Assembly: GCA_964432885.1 (NCBI GenBank)
Contig: CAYSPG010000021.1
Span: forward strand, 3,519 to 67,518
Source: CAYSPG01 sp964432885
GTDB lineage: Bacteria > Bacteroidota > Bacteroidia > AKYH767-A > OLB10
DNA: 64,000 bases
Direction of reading: 5' to 3'
Shown here: one piece after another, positions 9,144 to 19,094 of the stretch
Layout: every line of letters begins with the position of its first letter
Numbering within the stretch: position 1 is the first letter of the stretch
The notes under the pieces: model-generated
The model's input: the letters and a program-made list of their open reading frames with translations, nothing else
What the model was told of the DNA's origin: nothing
The model's database searches: none
Program-made: the position numbers and the translations under genes

Positions 9144-10715
9144 TTATGAGTTTAGCGCAATTTTTATTTTGCTTCCGGCTTTTAAATTTTTTGAATTGGT
9201 TATGCGGTTTAGTTTTTTAATATCGTTTACGGTGGTGCCAGGATATTTTTGCGATATGCTCCACAATGTATCCCCTGGCTGAACAGTATGATAAACAAAT
9301 TTAGAAGCAGCACTTTGTTTTTCTGCTGCCGGTTGTTTTTTCTTTTCTGTTATTTTTTTTGCCGGTTCTTGTTTTGTAGTACTTGTTGCCGTTTGTAATT
9401 CAGGCCCGCAATACTCTGCATCATCTTCGCAAGCATCGTAATTTTCTATCACATCAATTTTAACAGGCATTTGTTTTTTTACATGCACATGCACATAAAG
9501 TTTTTGTCCTTTATTAATGCGGGTGCTTTTTAACCTGTTCCATTTTTTTAATTCTGAAACCGAGCAATTGTATTTATCGGCAATCACGCTAAGTGTTTGT
9601 CCGCTTTTAACCACATGTGGTTTTTTTACAATAGAGGTTACTGTTTTATATACAATTTTTGTATTTGCCAATGCTGTTGCATCACTGGTAGTTGAATCGT
9701 TTTTGTTTTCGGCTTTTGCATACAGAGGTTGTGATGGCAAATTACCAATAGTTCCTAAACCCAAATAACCATAATAGTTATTCAGCATTTCAGTTACTAT
9801 TTGATTACGAAGATAAGGCCCTCGTGCACCAAGCGCAATGGCAATTAACCTGTGATCGTTTTTTTTAGCGGAAGCCACCAGGCAAAAGCGCGCATTTTTA
9901 GTGTAGCCTGTTTTTAATCCATCTACCTCATTAGGATAATCTATTACCAACCTGTTGTGATTACGGTACACAGGTGAGCCATGTCCGTTTTCAACTTGGG
10001 CATAGCCAATGTTTGTAATAGCTAAAATTTCGGGATACTTTATAAGTTCAACAGCAAGCATTAATAAATCTTTTGGCGATGCACTGTTATCAAGCGCACC
10101 ATACGATGCCGGTAAGCCTGACGGATTTGAATAATACGTTTGGGTCATTCCTAATTCAACTGCACGCGCATTCATACGGGCAACAAATAAGCCCACATCA
10201 CCACCTAAATGTTTTGCAATCATGTTGCACGCTTCATTGTGCGAAGGAATCATTGCCATTTTTAATAATCCTTCAAGTGAGTATGTTTCGTGCACGGTAT
10301 AAGTTTTTCTGCTTCGTTTGCTTTTTCTGTATGTGTGGGTTGCTTTTATTACATCCTGCCAGTCAGCCTTTCCGTTTTTTATATCTTCAATAGCAAGCAA
10401 TGCAACCATCATTTTTGTAAGCGAAGCCATGGGGTAGGCATAGTTCATATCCTTTTCCCAAACAACCGAATTTGTGGTCGCATCAAAAATTAATCCGGCA
10501 CGCAGTTCGCTGGCACTTTGGTCAGAAAGTAAGCCTTGCTGCAAGTTTATTTTTATTTCTGGTTTTGGTGCCAATGCAACTGCAACTGTATCCGTTTTCA
10601 GGGCAAGCGTGTCATCGCCCGATGAAAAAGCACTTTGAAATAAAAGCAAAAAGAACACCAATGGAATCATAGCGCTTTTTGATAAAATTTTAGACCTGCC
10701 ATAGATAAAAAACAT
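9144..10715 (-). CDS. D-alanyl-D-alanine carboxypeptidase (PBP5-type) with two LysM domains
   Basis: Trims the terminal D-Ala of peptidoglycan stem peptides in the periplasm. All three serine-penicillin-recognising motifs are present: SLTK (in MASLTKMMVALL), SHN (in IPSHNEACNM) and KTG (in DGLKTGYTKNA). Two C-terminal LysM repeats follow (HVVKSGQTLSVIADKY and HTVQPGDTLWSISQKY), which should hold the enzyme on the cell wall. The frame is open to 10808, but a membrane-export signal begins only after ATG 10715, so I use that start. Confidence 0.92.
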   Translation of the reverse strand: MFFIYGRSKILSKSAMIPLVFFLLLFQSAFSSGDDTLALKTDTVAVALAPKPEIKINLQQGLLSDQSASELRAGLIFDATTNSVVWEKDMNYAYPMASLTKMMVALLAIEDIKNGKADWQDVIKATHTYRKSKRSRKTYTVHETYSLEGLLKMAMIPSHNEACNMIAKHLGGDVGLFVARMNARAVELGMTQTYYSNPSGLPASYGALDNSASPKDLLMLAVELIKYPEILAITNIGYAQVENGHGSPVYRNHNRLVIDYPNEVDGLKTGYTKNARFCLVASAKKNDHRLIAIALGARGPYLRNQIVTEMLNNYYGYLGLGTIGNLPSQPLYAKAENKNDSTTSDATALANTKIVYKTVTSIVKKPHVVKSGQTLSVIADKYNCSVSELKKWNRLKSTRINKGQKLYVHVHVKKQMPVKIDVIENYDACEDDAEYCGPELQTATSTTKQEPAKKITEKKKQPAAEKQSAASKFVYHTVQPGDTLWSISQKYPGTTVNDIKKLNRITNSKNLKAGSKIKIALNS

Positions 10716-10935
10716 TGTCCGCAAGTTTAAAATTCCAACAGAGTATAAATCTATAATATGGCTGCCGCTTTTACACATGGTTGTGTTAATAGTAATTATT
10801 GTACGCATACACGGTACAAACGTTGCTTTTACTGATAAAATTTTACCTTAAATTATATATAATAACAAGGAAAACAAAGCTAAAGTTCAAAACATTACAA
10901 TAAGATGAATAAGTGATAAACAACCGGAATAAGTG

Positions 10936-11595
10936 TTACTTAAGGAGTGCTTCGGCTAAAATCAAATCCTCTGGAAAGGTGATTTTAATATTGGTTTGTT
11001 CGCCTTTTTCAATATTAATTTTTATTCCGCAACTTTCAACTAAAGATGCCTCGTCAGAAAAATTTTTTTCTTCTGTTTTTTCAAAGGCATTTTTTAAAAA
11101 TTTTGTTTTAAAAATTTGTGGCGTTTGCACAATCCTAAAATCATCGCGGCTTACTTGTTTGTTTTCATTGCCCTCAATTTTTCGCAGCGAATCGCGCATT
11201 TCAATTACAGGTATTGCATTTCCTTTTTCTTCGGCCACAGCAAAAAGTTTAATAATAGTGGTTTCAGAAATCATTGGGCGAACAGCATCATGCACGGCTA
11301 CTACCGAATCATCGTTATCAACCAAACTTAACCCATTAAATACCGATTCGCTTCTTGTAGTTCCACCGGCAGAAACCTGATGAGGAATTTTAAAATTGAA
11401 CTTTTGTTTTAGTTCTTCCCAAAAATTTAAATGCGCTTGAGGCAACACTACTATAATTTCGCAATCGCAGTCAAAAAACTTTTTAATGCTGTGCATGATG
11501 ACAGGCTTATTACGCAGTAATAAAAATTGCTTAGGCAATTCAGCATTCATGCGTTGCCCGCTGCCACCGGCTACAATAATTGCGAAACGTTTCAT
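10936..11595 (-). CDS. ispD: 2-C-methyl-D-erythritol 4-phosphate cytidylyltransferase IspD
   Basis: Third step of the non-mevalonate isoprenoid pathway, which supplies precursors for the prenyl synthase and undecaprenyl functions also encoded here. The 219-residue product starts with the nucleotide-binding IIVAGGSGQRM and PKQFLLL, has VHDAVRPMIS (metal and substrate site) and ends with the VEKGEQTNIKIT...ED pattern. Length is typical. The 73 bp upstream, before queA, contain short near-inverted repeats (GTGAATAG ... CTATTCAC). Confidence 0.96.
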   Translation of the reverse strand: MKRFAIIVAGGSGQRMNAELPKQFLLLRNKPVIMHSIKKFFDCDCEIIVVLPQAHLNFWEELKQKFNFKIPHQVSAGGTTRSESVFNGLSLVDNDDSVVAVHDAVRPMISETTIIKLFAVAEEKGNAIPVIEMRDSLRKIEGNENKQVSRDDFRIVQTPQIFKTKFLKNAFEKTEEKNFSDEASLVESCGIKINIEKGEQTNIKITFPEDLILAEALLK

Positions 11596-11668
11596 GTTAG
11601 TGAGTGGTGAATAATTAATGGTGAATAGCAGGCAATAATTAATCCCTATTCACCGATCACAATTCACG

Positions 11669-12718
11669 TTAAATAATCAACATCGCATCGCCATACGAAA
11701 AGAAACGGTATTTCTCTTTCATGGCTACTTTATATGCGTGCATAATTAAATCGTAACCGCCAAAAGCAGTGGTCATCATAAGTAAGGTTGACTCTGCCAT
11801 GTGAAAATTTGTAATCATGCAGTTGGCAACACTAAAATCATAAGGAGGAAAAATAAATTTATTTGTCCATCCTTCGTATGGTTTTAATTCACCAAGGGTA
11901 GAAACGGACGATTCAATGGCACGCATAGATGTTGTACCCACAGCACAAATTCTTTTCTTTTTTGCTTTAGCTTTGTTTACAATATCGGCACATTGCTGTT
12001 CAATTTTAAACCACTCTGAATCCATTTTATGTTTGGTTAAATCTTCTACCTCTACCGGGCGAAAAGTTCCAAGTCCAACATGTAGTGTTAACTCAGCAAG
12101 GTTAACGCCTTTAATTTCTAATCGTTTTAAAAGTTGCTTGCTAAAGTGTAGGCCTGCAGTAGGGGCTGCAACAGCACCTTCATGTTTTGCATACACAGTT
12201 TGGTAGCGGTCTTTATCGGCAGGCTCGGCCTTGCGCTTTATATATTTTGGAAGCGGAGTGTTACCTAATTTTTCTATCACCTCTCTAAAGTCAGCCGATG
12301 TGCCATCAAACAAAAAGCGAAGTGTACGGCCACGTGATGTGGTGTTATCTATTACTTCGGCTACCAGCATATCATCATCTCCAAAATAAAGTTTGTTGCC
12401 TATACGTATTTTACGGGCAGGGTCAACAAGTACATCCCACAATTTGCTTTCGGGATTTAATTCACGCAATAAAAACACTTCAATTTTTGCACCTGTTTTT
12501 TCTTTATTGCCATACAAACGTGCCGGAAAAACCTTGGTGTTATTCATCACCATTACATCGCCATCATCAAAGTAATTTAAAATATCTTTAAAAACTTTGT
12601 GTTCAATTTTTCCTGTTTTACGGTCAATAACCATCAGGCGGCTTTCGTCACGATTGTTTGCAGGATGATTGGCTAACAAATTCTCGTTTAGCCCGAATTT
12701 GAATTGAGATAATTTCAT
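11669..12718 (-). CDS. queA: S-adenosylmethionine:tRNA ribosyltransferase-isomerase QueA
   Basis: Adds the cyclopentene-diol precursor to preQ1 at the tRNA wobble position in queuosine synthesis. The 349-residue product has the family hallmarks: LIANHP-like start (LLANHPANNRDESRLMV), VMNNTKVFPARL, AAPTAGLHFS, LHVGLGTFRPV and TNFHMAESTLLMM. It follows truB in the same direction after a 194-bp gap in which no gene was found. A TAnnTTTG match on the minus strand at 12828-12835 may be a promoter, but it is 110 bases from the start. Confidence 0.97.
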   Translation of the reverse strand: MKLSQFKFGLNENLLANHPANNRDESRLMVIDRKTGKIEHKVFKDILNYFDDGDVMVMNNTKVFPARLYGNKEKTGAKIEVFLLRELNPESKLWDVLVDPARKIRIGNKLYFGDDDMLVAEVIDNTTSRGRTLRFLFDGTSADFREVIEKLGNTPLPKYIKRKAEPADKDRYQTVYAKHEGAVAAPTAGLHFSKQLLKRLEIKGVNLAELTLHVGLGTFRPVEVEDLTKHKMDSEWFKIEQQCADIVNKAKAKKKRICAVGTTSMRAIESSVSTLGELKPYEGWTNKFIFPPYDFSVANCMITNFHMAESTLLMMTTAFGGYDLIMHAYKVAMKEKYRFFSYGDAMLII

Positions 12719-12912
12719 TTGATAGAATTTATTTTATGGCTTTGTTTCCGAATTTAGTTGCTGCTGAAAAAATATTACGGAAACATTATGAGCCTGTTAA
12801 ACTTACGGGTTTATTTTTTCAGGGGCGCAAATATAATATCGCAAAACAGGGATGGCGAAAAAAAGTTTTAAATCACTGAGGTTCAGCTAAAAAAAGTTCA
12901 AAAAAGGTTTTT
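12719..12912. other. Intergenic gap between truB and queA
   Basis: No coding frame or stable hairpin was recognised. The only candidate signal is TATATTTG on the minus strand (12828-12835), fitting a -7 box without a good -33 partner. Confidence 0.4.
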
Positions 12913-13680
12913 TTACATCGAATTAGTATTTATTTTATCACAAAATTCTTTCAGTTCAAAAGCATTTGCCAGTTTAAAATCACCTATACGAGTTCTGCAT
13001 AAAGATGCAAGGTATGCACCTGAGTTAAGTGCTAAGCCAAAATCATTTGCAAGCGAACGAATATAAGTTCCCTTACTGCATACTACTTTAAACTCAACCA
13101 AAGGCAAATCAAATCCTGTAATTTCAAATGCATGTATGGAAACTTCTTTGGGTTGCATTTTTATTTCCCGCCCCTTGCGTGCACTTACATAAGCGCGCTC
13201 ACCAGCAATAATAGTTGCTGAATGTGCTGGTGGAATTTGTTGCAATGTGCCGGTAAATTTTTTTGTGGTTCCAATCAACAACTCTTTTGTAATGTGTTCA
13301 ACCGGAAATTTTTTATCCGGTAAGGTTTCGCAATCGTAAGATGGTGTGGTGGCTCCCAAACAAAAAGTGCCGGTGTATTCTTTTTCCATTCCCATTAGTT
13401 CATCAATTTTTTTTGTGAACTTGCCTGTGCAGATAATCAGTAGTCCGGTTGCAAGCGGGTCAAGCGTGCCGGCATGGCCTACTTTTATTCCTTTGTAAAT
13501 ACGTTCGCCTTCTGAGTTTTTTACTCTCTCAAGCGTGGTACGAATTTTTTTTACGACATCAAATGATGTCCACTCGTAAGGTTTGTTGATGAGGATTGTT
13601 TCACCGGCAATAAAATCTGCCTCCCCCCAACCCCTCTCCATAATTGAGTGGTTGCGCGCTTTGATTGATTTTTGATGCAT
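12913..13680 (-). CDS. truB: tRNA pseudouridine-55 synthase TruB
   Basis: Makes pseudouridine 55 in the T-loop of tRNAs. Conserved parts: LINKPYEWTSFDVV, KVGHAGTLDPLATGLLIICTG (catalytic aspartate in GTLDP), the YDCET segment, and CSKGTYIRSLANDFG. The normal protein would begin around DFIAGETILINKP. The residues before it (MERGWGEA) are translated from half of a GC-rich palindromic element at 13620-13643, and an in-frame ATG lies inside it (13641). Either ATG 13680 or ATG 13641 could be used. Confidence 0.95.
   Translation of the reverse strand: MHQKSIKARNHSIMERGWGEADFIAGETILINKPYEWTSFDVVKKIRTTLERVKNSEGERIYKGIKVGHAGTLDPLATGLLIICTGKFTKKIDELMGMEKEYTGTFCLGATTPSYDCETLPDKKFPVEHITKELLIGTTKKFTGTLQQIPPAHSATIIAGERAYVSARKGREIKMQPKEVSIHAFEITGFDLPLVEFKVVCSKGTYIRSLANDFGLALNSGAYLASLCRTRIGDFKLANAFELKEFCDKINTNSM
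13620..13643. repeat. Half-unit of GC-rich palindrome at the 5' end of truB
   Basis: CCTCCCCCCAACCCCTCTCC is the arm sequence of the dispersed palindrome family, but no matching second arm follows. On the minus strand it supplies codons 1-8 after ATG 13641. Confidence 0.6.
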
Positions 13681-13697
13681 GAATCAAAACATATTAA

Positions 13698-14498
13698 TCA
13701 AACCATCTTTAATTCAACACCCATAAAATATAAAAGCAAAATTGCTGAACCAACAATGATGCGATACCAACCAAAAATTTTAAAACCGTGTTTGGTAAGG
13801 TAACTTATAAATGATTTTATGGCTAACCAGGCTACAATAAACGCTACCACATTGCCAATGGCAAACAATTGAATTTCTTCAGTCGAAAAATTGCCCTGTG
13901 CCTTATACAGTTTAAACATTTTATAAACCGTAGCGGCAAACATTGTTGGAACGGCAAGGAAAAAAGAAAATTCAGCAGCGGTTTTTTTATTTAGGTTTTG
14001 AGTTAAGCCGCCAATAATTGTAGCAGCCGAACGCGACACACCGGGTATCATGGCAATGCATTGAAACAGTCCGATAATAAAAGCCGACTTGTCCGATTGC
14101 AATTCTGACTTCCCGTTTTCTTCGGCAGCATGAAACCATTTATCAAGCAGAATAAAAATTATACCGCCAACCAAAAGCATCACGGCTACCACAATAATAT
14201 TGCCAAGCAGGGCATCAATATAATCGTCAAGCAGTTTGCCAAAAATAACGGCAGGAATAAATGCGATAAAAAGTTTTTTATAAAAATTAAAATCTATTTT
14301 TAAAAACCGCTGCCAGTACAAAACCACTACCGAAAGTATGGCCCCAAATTGAATAGCCACAGTAAATGTTTTGGTAAGCGGATTATCAGCAATGCCCATT
14401 AAGGATGAACCAATAATCATGTGGCCTGTGGATGAAACCGGAAGAAACTCTGTAATGCCTTCGATGATGGCCAGCACAATCGCTTGGAATATTGTCAT
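13698..14498 (-). CDS. uppP: Undecaprenyl-diphosphate phosphatase UppP (BacA)
   Basis: Integral membrane enzyme recycling undecaprenyl diphosphate to the monophosphate carrier for peptidoglycan and O-antigen synthesis; it also gives basal bacitracin tolerance. The 266-residue product has both active-site motifs: EGITEFLPVSSTGHMII near the N-terminus and PGVSRSAATIIGGL in the middle, with many hydrophobic spans. It sits 17 bases upstream of truB in the same direction, part of the conserved ftsX-DUF3098-uppP-truB-queA order of this phylum. Confidence 0.97.
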   Translation of the reverse strand: MTIFQAIVLAIIEGITEFLPVSSTGHMIIGSSLMGIADNPLTKTFTVAIQFGAILSVVVLYWQRFLKIDFNFYKKLFIAFIPAVIFGKLLDDYIDALLGNIIVVAVMLLVGGIIFILLDKWFHAAEENGKSELQSDKSAFIIGLFQCIAMIPGVSRSAATIIGGLTQNLNKKTAAEFSFFLAVPTMFAATVYKMFKLYKAQGNFSTEEIQLFAIGNVVAFIVAWLAIKSFISYLTKHGFKIFGWYRIIVGSAILLLYFMGVELKMV

Positions 14499-14576
14499 TG
14501 GTAATTGAGTTATTAGTTATTTAGCTAATCAAAAAAAATGACTGAGTAATTTAATAACCTGATAACTAATTTTAAA

Positions 14577-14876
14577 TTAGTCCTTCGCCTTTATTACTAT
14601 AGCAAATACTTCCACCACATAACCAAGCACGGTTACAAATGGCGCAACAACCAAACGTTGTGTATCAAAAATGGCGGGATTAAAAACTTTAGGGTCATCA
14701 CTGCCACCGCCCGACATTAAAACGTATCCTATAAAAATTAACGCAAGCCCGGTGAGCATTAAAATATAATTGATGCGGCCAAAAGCAAATTCGGCTTGCG
14801 CTTTTTCTTTTGAAATAACATTTGATTTGGTTGAAACGGTTTTTACCTGTGCAGCAATGGTTTTTGATTTCGCCAT
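14577..14876 (-). CDS. DUF3098 small membrane protein
   Basis: A 99-residue protein with a basic, soluble N-terminus and two membrane spans (YILMLTGLALIFIGYVLMSG and PFVTVLGYVVEVFAIVI) joined by the DDPKVFNPAIFDTQRL loop typical of DUF3098. It lies 10 bases after ftsX and before uppP. That location suggests an envelope or division-related role, but no function is established. Confidence 0.88.
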   Translation of the reverse strand: MAKSKTIAAQVKTVSTKSNVISKEKAQAEFAFGRINYILMLTGLALIFIGYVLMSGGGSDDPKVFNPAIFDTQRLVVAPFVTVLGYVVEVFAIVIKAKD

Positions 14877-14886
14877 AAAAAATTAA

Positions 14887-15759
14887 TTAATAAATGTCTT
14901 CTGTTCGCTGGCGAAGATACTTATTAACGGCAAAATAGGTACTGATACCCGAAACAAAAATTCCAAGAACAATTACCATACATAAAACGATGAAAAGGAT
15001 AGTAATATCCTCAAATACCATTAACTCAGGAACTTGCTTTTGTGCATAATAAAATAGCACTATTAACAATACATCGGCTATAATGGCTCCATAAAATCCC
15101 TGCAAAATTCCTTTAATTAAAAATGGTTTGCGAATAAAATTGCGGGTAGCGCCCACAAGTTTCATGCTTTTAATAAGCAACCGCTTTGCATAAAGCGATA
15201 GCCGAATGGTATTATTAATTAACGCACCGGCAATAAAAAAAAGCAAAGCGCTAAAGCCAAGTATTATCAAGCTAATGGTGCGCACATTTTTATTTATCAC
15301 ATTTACCAACGATTCCTGAAAATAGGATTCCTTAATTACCTCAACATGGTTTAATGACTCTTTAAGCCGTTGAATATTTTCCTGCTCGGCAAACTCTGAT
15401 TTTAAGCGCACATCAATGGATGGTAGCAGAGGGTTATAACCCAAAAATGTTGTAAAGTCTTCTCCTAATTCCTGCTTTAAGTTTTCAGCAGCTTCTTCCT
15501 TGGTTATATATTTTACATCTTTTACATACGAATTTCCCTGCAAAAGTTTTATCAAACTTTGCGTATCATTTTCTGACGATTCGGGCTTAAGTATCAGTGA
15601 CAGTACTACATTTTCCTTTACATAGTCAGAAAGCTTTTTTGCGTTAAGCAAAAGCAAACCTAACGTGCCAATCATAAACAGCACCAATGAAATGCTGATA
15701 ATGGTTGAAATGTATGAACTGCGTAAAGCTTTTCGTGCAAGTTTATTGTCTTCGCTCAT
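14887..15759 (-). CDS. ftsX: Cell-division permease-like protein FtsX
   Basis: The inner-membrane partner of FtsE, coupling division to peptidoglycan hydrolases. The product of about 290 residues has one N-terminal span, an extracytoplasmic domain (VVLSLILKPESSEND ... LPSIDVRLKS) and three C-terminal spans in the FtsX/MacB fold. No ftsE is nearby, which is common in Bacteroidota. The frame extends to a TTG at 15768, but that triplet is part of a TATTTTTG promoter element, so ATG 15759 is preferred. Confidence 0.93.
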   Translation of the reverse strand: MSEDNKLARKALRSSYISTIISISLVLFMIGTLGLLLLNAKKLSDYVKENVVLSLILKPESSENDTQSLIKLLQGNSYVKDVKYITKEEAAENLKQELGEDFTTFLGYNPLLPSIDVRLKSEFAEQENIQRLKESLNHVEVIKESYFQESLVNVINKNVRTISLIILGFSALLFFIAGALINNTIRLSLYAKRLLIKSMKLVGATRNFIRKPFLIKGILQGFYGAIIADVLLIVLFYYAQKQVPELMVFEDITILFIVLCMVIVLGIFVSGISTYFAVNKYLRQRTEDIY

Positions 15760-15765
15760 GGGAGG

Positions 15766-15773
15766 CAAAAATA
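15766..15773 (-). promoter_or_regulatory. Bacteroidota -7 promoter element for the ftsX operon
   Basis: The minus strand reads TATTTTTG (TAnnTTTG) seven bases before ATG 15759, so transcription would start almost at the start codon. No -33 TTTG stands out. Confidence 0.4.
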
Positions 15774-15914
15774 AATGCAGCGTATAATACTATAGTGGAC
15801 ACCATAAAAAAATATTAAACAGTTATTCACCATATTTTGCAAATTCAAATTTGCCTTCTCAAATGATTTTAGGAGATGGCTAAAATTTTGCATCCTTTTC
15901 TTTAAACTTGCCAC

Positions 15915-18900
15915 ATGCCTGCATGCCTTAAATTAAAATTCGCTTTTCTTATTTCGGTTTGCTGCCTGTTTTTTTTTAGCGCATCCTTTTCTCAATCACA
16001 AAAATTTATTGTTACCACCCGGTTTCTGGGATTAAAAGACGGATTGGCCGGCAAGCAGGTAAACTGCGGCATGCAGGATAGCAAAGGGTTTATATGGTTT
16101 GGCACCAACCATGGTTTGCAACGGTATGACGGAAAAAATTTTCGTTTGTTTTCAAAAGAAAAAAGTGGCATGCAGGATAATAATGTGATACAAATTTTTG
16201 AAGACCAAAATAATTTATTGTGGATACTTTATGGCACATCGGGTACCGACCGTTATTTTAATGGCAAAACCGATGTGCTTGATTTAAACACACATGAAAT
16301 AAAAAGTGTTGCAAACAAATTTGGCTCAGCAATTCCGTTTAGCGAAAAAGACATAGCCGCTTTTAAAGCCAATGAAAAACGCGAAATGATTTTTGTTGTG
16401 CGAACAAAAAGTTCCTTATCAGATTTGTGGCATTATGCACGTGCTACAGGATTTAAAAAAATAATGCAAGGACATGAAATAGGTACTGCCTACCTGCGCA
16501 TTATTTATAAAGACAAATTAATCATGCTCAATATTGAAAATAACCGTATTGTAATTCTTAATGAGAACGGTAGCAATGCGCACTATTTTAATTCGTCAGA
16601 TGATATACGGGGCTTATTTTGTTTAGGTATAAATGCTCAAAGCACACCGTTTATTATTGAGTCGGCCAAAACGTTAGAAGCAGGACAAAGATATGCTGCC
16701 CCATTTATTTCAGAAATTACTAAAAACGGTAGTGTAAAAAAAATTAGTAATCAGTACTTTGATTTTATTAAAGGCAGTGTAAACCAAATGGAATATTATA
16801 CTGCATGCGACCCCTATTCTGGCCAAATGATTTTGAGTCAATACAATAATGGGTTATCGCTTTTTGACGGCAGCAATTATATTTTGCTGATGGATTCTGC
16901 TGAGTTGAAAGCAAATAATTTTTTCAGGATGCGCGGTTTTTTTAGCACGGGTAATAACCGTTATTGGCTGTGCACTGATTATGGTGTGTATATATTCACC
17001 ATTAAACCCAACAATTTTACACATCTGCTTAGCAATGATGTAATAAAATTTCCGGTGGGTACCGACCATCAGTCAAGAAGTATATATGCTGATGATACAG
17101 CAATATATGCTAATTGCTGGAATGGATTTTTTAGGATTAATAAAAACAATCAGGATGGTTATATCTATAACCATATTGCTGGAAAAGACACTATTGGTTT
17201 GGGAGATGGATTTTATTATGACGGAATTTATTTTTGGCACAATGGCCCCAATAATAAAATTATCAGGTGGAACCCAACTTATGGCAAGTTTGATTTTTTT
17301 TATTCTGAAAACTCAGGTGTGTGGAGTGGTACTACATTAAGAAACGGGAAATTAATTATTGGGCAAATTGCAGGCATTTCAGTTTTCGAAAATAATTCAT
17401 TCAGTAGATTAAAAAAATGTGATGGCTCCGATTATGCAGGATGGTTTTACCAGTTTTTTTATGATATTGACAGTACCTTGTGGGCTGTTGCAAATAACGG
17501 ATTGTACAAAATTGAAAACAACAACTGTATTAGCGCTCATTATTCTGCTGATGAAAAAGACTCAGCATTTCGTATTCCGTTTTCGGATATACATTATGTG
17601 CACCAGGACAAGGATAAAAATTTTTGGATGGCAACAAACGGTGCCGGATTAATAAAATGGAATCGAACACAAAATACATTTGAGCAATTTACAGTTGCTG
17701 ATGGTTTAAGCTCCAATGTATTGTATGCAGTGCTTGAAGATGAGAAAGGTTTTTTTTGGATGAGCAGCGAATATGGAATCATGCGCTTTGACCCTTTATC
17801 ACATTCGGTAAAAACATATACAACCGATGACGGACTAACCGACAATGAATTTAACCGTATCAGTTATTTTAAAGCGGTTGACGGCAGAATGTTTTTTGGC
17901 GGGCTTAATGGCATCAATGCATTTTATTCAAAAGATTTTTTGAGTGATACCACTGCATTTAACGCTCCGTTGCGCGTAGTTTCCTATAATCAATTTAATG
18001 GCGAAAAAGAAATTCTGGTTGACCGTACAAATGAACTTGCACAAAATAATTCCATCACATTAAATCCAGGAGATAAATTTTTTACACTTGAATTTCAGTT
18101 GCTTGATTTTGAAGAAGGCAAACACCGCTTTGCTTACAAAATTGAAGGCGTGGATAAAGACTGGATTTATACCGCAGAAAATTCAATCCGCTTAAGCGGA
18201 TTGCCTTACGGAAATTTTATATTGTGCGTAAAAGGACAGAACATGGATGGGCAATGGAGCGGTGATGAATTAAAAATTCCGTTGCATGTACTAACTCCGT
18301 TTTATTTGCAATGGTGGTTTGTGCTTTTCTCATTTGCAGTGATAGTATTGGCTGTTTTATTTTTCTTCCGTTGGAGAACAAACCAATTGCTGAAAGCAAA
18401 AACAGCGTTGGAAATAACGGTTGGTGAGAGAACCGAGCAATTAAGAATTTCGCTGGGCGAAAAAGAAGTGTTGCTAAAAGAAATTCATCACCGCGTAAAA
18501 AATAATTTGCAGGTAATTGTAAGCTTGCTTGATATGCATCAGAAAAAAATTGACTCGCCCGTTTTGCAACATTCATTTATCGAAGCTAAAACCAATGTGA
18601 GAAGTATTTCACTCATTCACGAAAATCTATACCGTCACGAAAATTTGGGTGGTGTTGATGTAAATTCTTTTGTTAATGATTTAATAAAGCAAGTGAGCAC
18701 CGTTTTTAATCCCACAAAAAAACAAATTGATTTTATTTGTGATGTGCCTCAAATGCAGCTTGATATTGAAACAACAGTTCCGCTTGGTTTAATCTTAAAC
18801 GAACTACTCACCAACTCATTTAAATATACATTTGATAAAGTTGACAGAATGAAAATTGCTGTTGCCATAAAAAAAACAGATGATGAAGCGTATGAATTAA

Positions 18901-19085
18901 TTTATTGCGACAATGGCTTGGGGCTACCAAAAGATTTTGAATTAAAAAAAACAAATACACTTGGCATGAATCTTATTAAAGATTTAAGCAGGCAAATTGG
19001 AGGCAGCGTAAATTATAAATTTGAAAACGGAAGTTGTTTTACGGTAAAGTTTTTGTCGTTGAAGGGGAGAAAGAAAGTGGATTGA
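15915..19085 (+). CDS. Two-component sensor histidine kinase with periplasmic beta-propeller
   Basis: The 1056-residue sensor has a signal peptide (to about residue 27) and a long series of two-component-regulator propeller repeats such as GLKDGLAGKQVNC, DSKGFIWFGTNHGLQRYDG and ADGLSSNVLYAVLEDEKG. A Y_Y_Y domain follows (about 715-785), then one membrane span (WWFVLFSFAVIVLAVLFFF). The cytoplasmic part has a HisKA_2 helix with phospho-acceptor histidine in KEIHHRVKNNLQVIVSLL (about residue 857) and an HWE/HATPase domain (NELLTNSFKYTF, CDNGLGLP, GMNLIKDL). The LytTR regulator 0.7 kb downstream is the expected partner, but a repeat array with a GxxExxY gene now separates them. Confidence 0.95.
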   Translation: MPACLKLKFAFLISVCCLFFFSASFSQSQKFIVTTRFLGLKDGLAGKQVNCGMQDSKGFIWFGTNHGLQRYDGKNFRLFSKEKSGMQDNNVIQIFEDQNNLLWILYGTSGTDRYFNGKTDVLDLNTHEIKSVANKFGSAIPFSEKDIAAFKANEKREMIFVVRTKSSLSDLWHYARATGFKKIMQGHEIGTAYLRIIYKDKLIMLNIENNRIVILNENGSNAHYFNSSDDIRGLFCLGINAQSTPFIIESAKTLEAGQRYAAPFISEITKNGSVKKISNQYFDFIKGSVNQMEYYTACDPYSGQMILSQYNNGLSLFDGSNYILLMDSAELKANNFFRMRGFFSTGNNRYWLCTDYGVYIFTIKPNNFTHLLSNDVIKFPVGTDHQSRSIYADDTAIYANCWNGFFRINKNNQDGYIYNHIAGKDTIGLGDGFYYDGIYFWHNGPNNKIIRWNPTYGKFDFFYSENSGVWSGTTLRNGKLIIGQIAGISVFENNSFSRLKKCDGSDYAGWFYQFFYDIDSTLWAVANNGLYKIENNNCISAHYSADEKDSAFRIPFSDIHYVHQDKDKNFWMATNGAGLIKWNRTQNTFEQFTVADGLSSNVLYAVLEDEKGFFWMSSEYGIMRFDPLSHSVKTYTTDDGLTDNEFNRISYFKAVDGRMFFGGLNGINAFYSKDFLSDTTAFNAPLRVVSYNQFNGEKEILVDRTNELAQNNSITLNPGDKFFTLEFQLLDFEEGKHRFAYKIEGVDKDWIYTAENSIRLSGLPYGNFILCVKGQNMDGQWSGDELKIPLHVLTPFYLQWWFVLFSFAVIVLAVLFFFRWRTNQLLKAKTALEITVGERTEQLRISLGEKEVLLKEIHHRVKNNLQVIVSLLDMHQKKIDSPVLQHSFIEAKTNVRSISLIHENLYRHENLGGVDVNSFVNDLIKQVSTVFNPTKKQIDFICDVPQMQLDIETTVPLGLILNELLTNSFKYTFDKVDRMKIAVAIKKTDDEAYELIYCDNGLGLPKDFELKKTNTLGMNLIKDLSRQIGGSVNYKFENGSCFTVKFLSLKGRKKVD

Positions 19086-19094
19086 ATAAAAAAT

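Noticed and set aside
10913..11380. 155-codon plus-strand open frame
   Set aside because: Antisense to ispD, which has clear family motifs.
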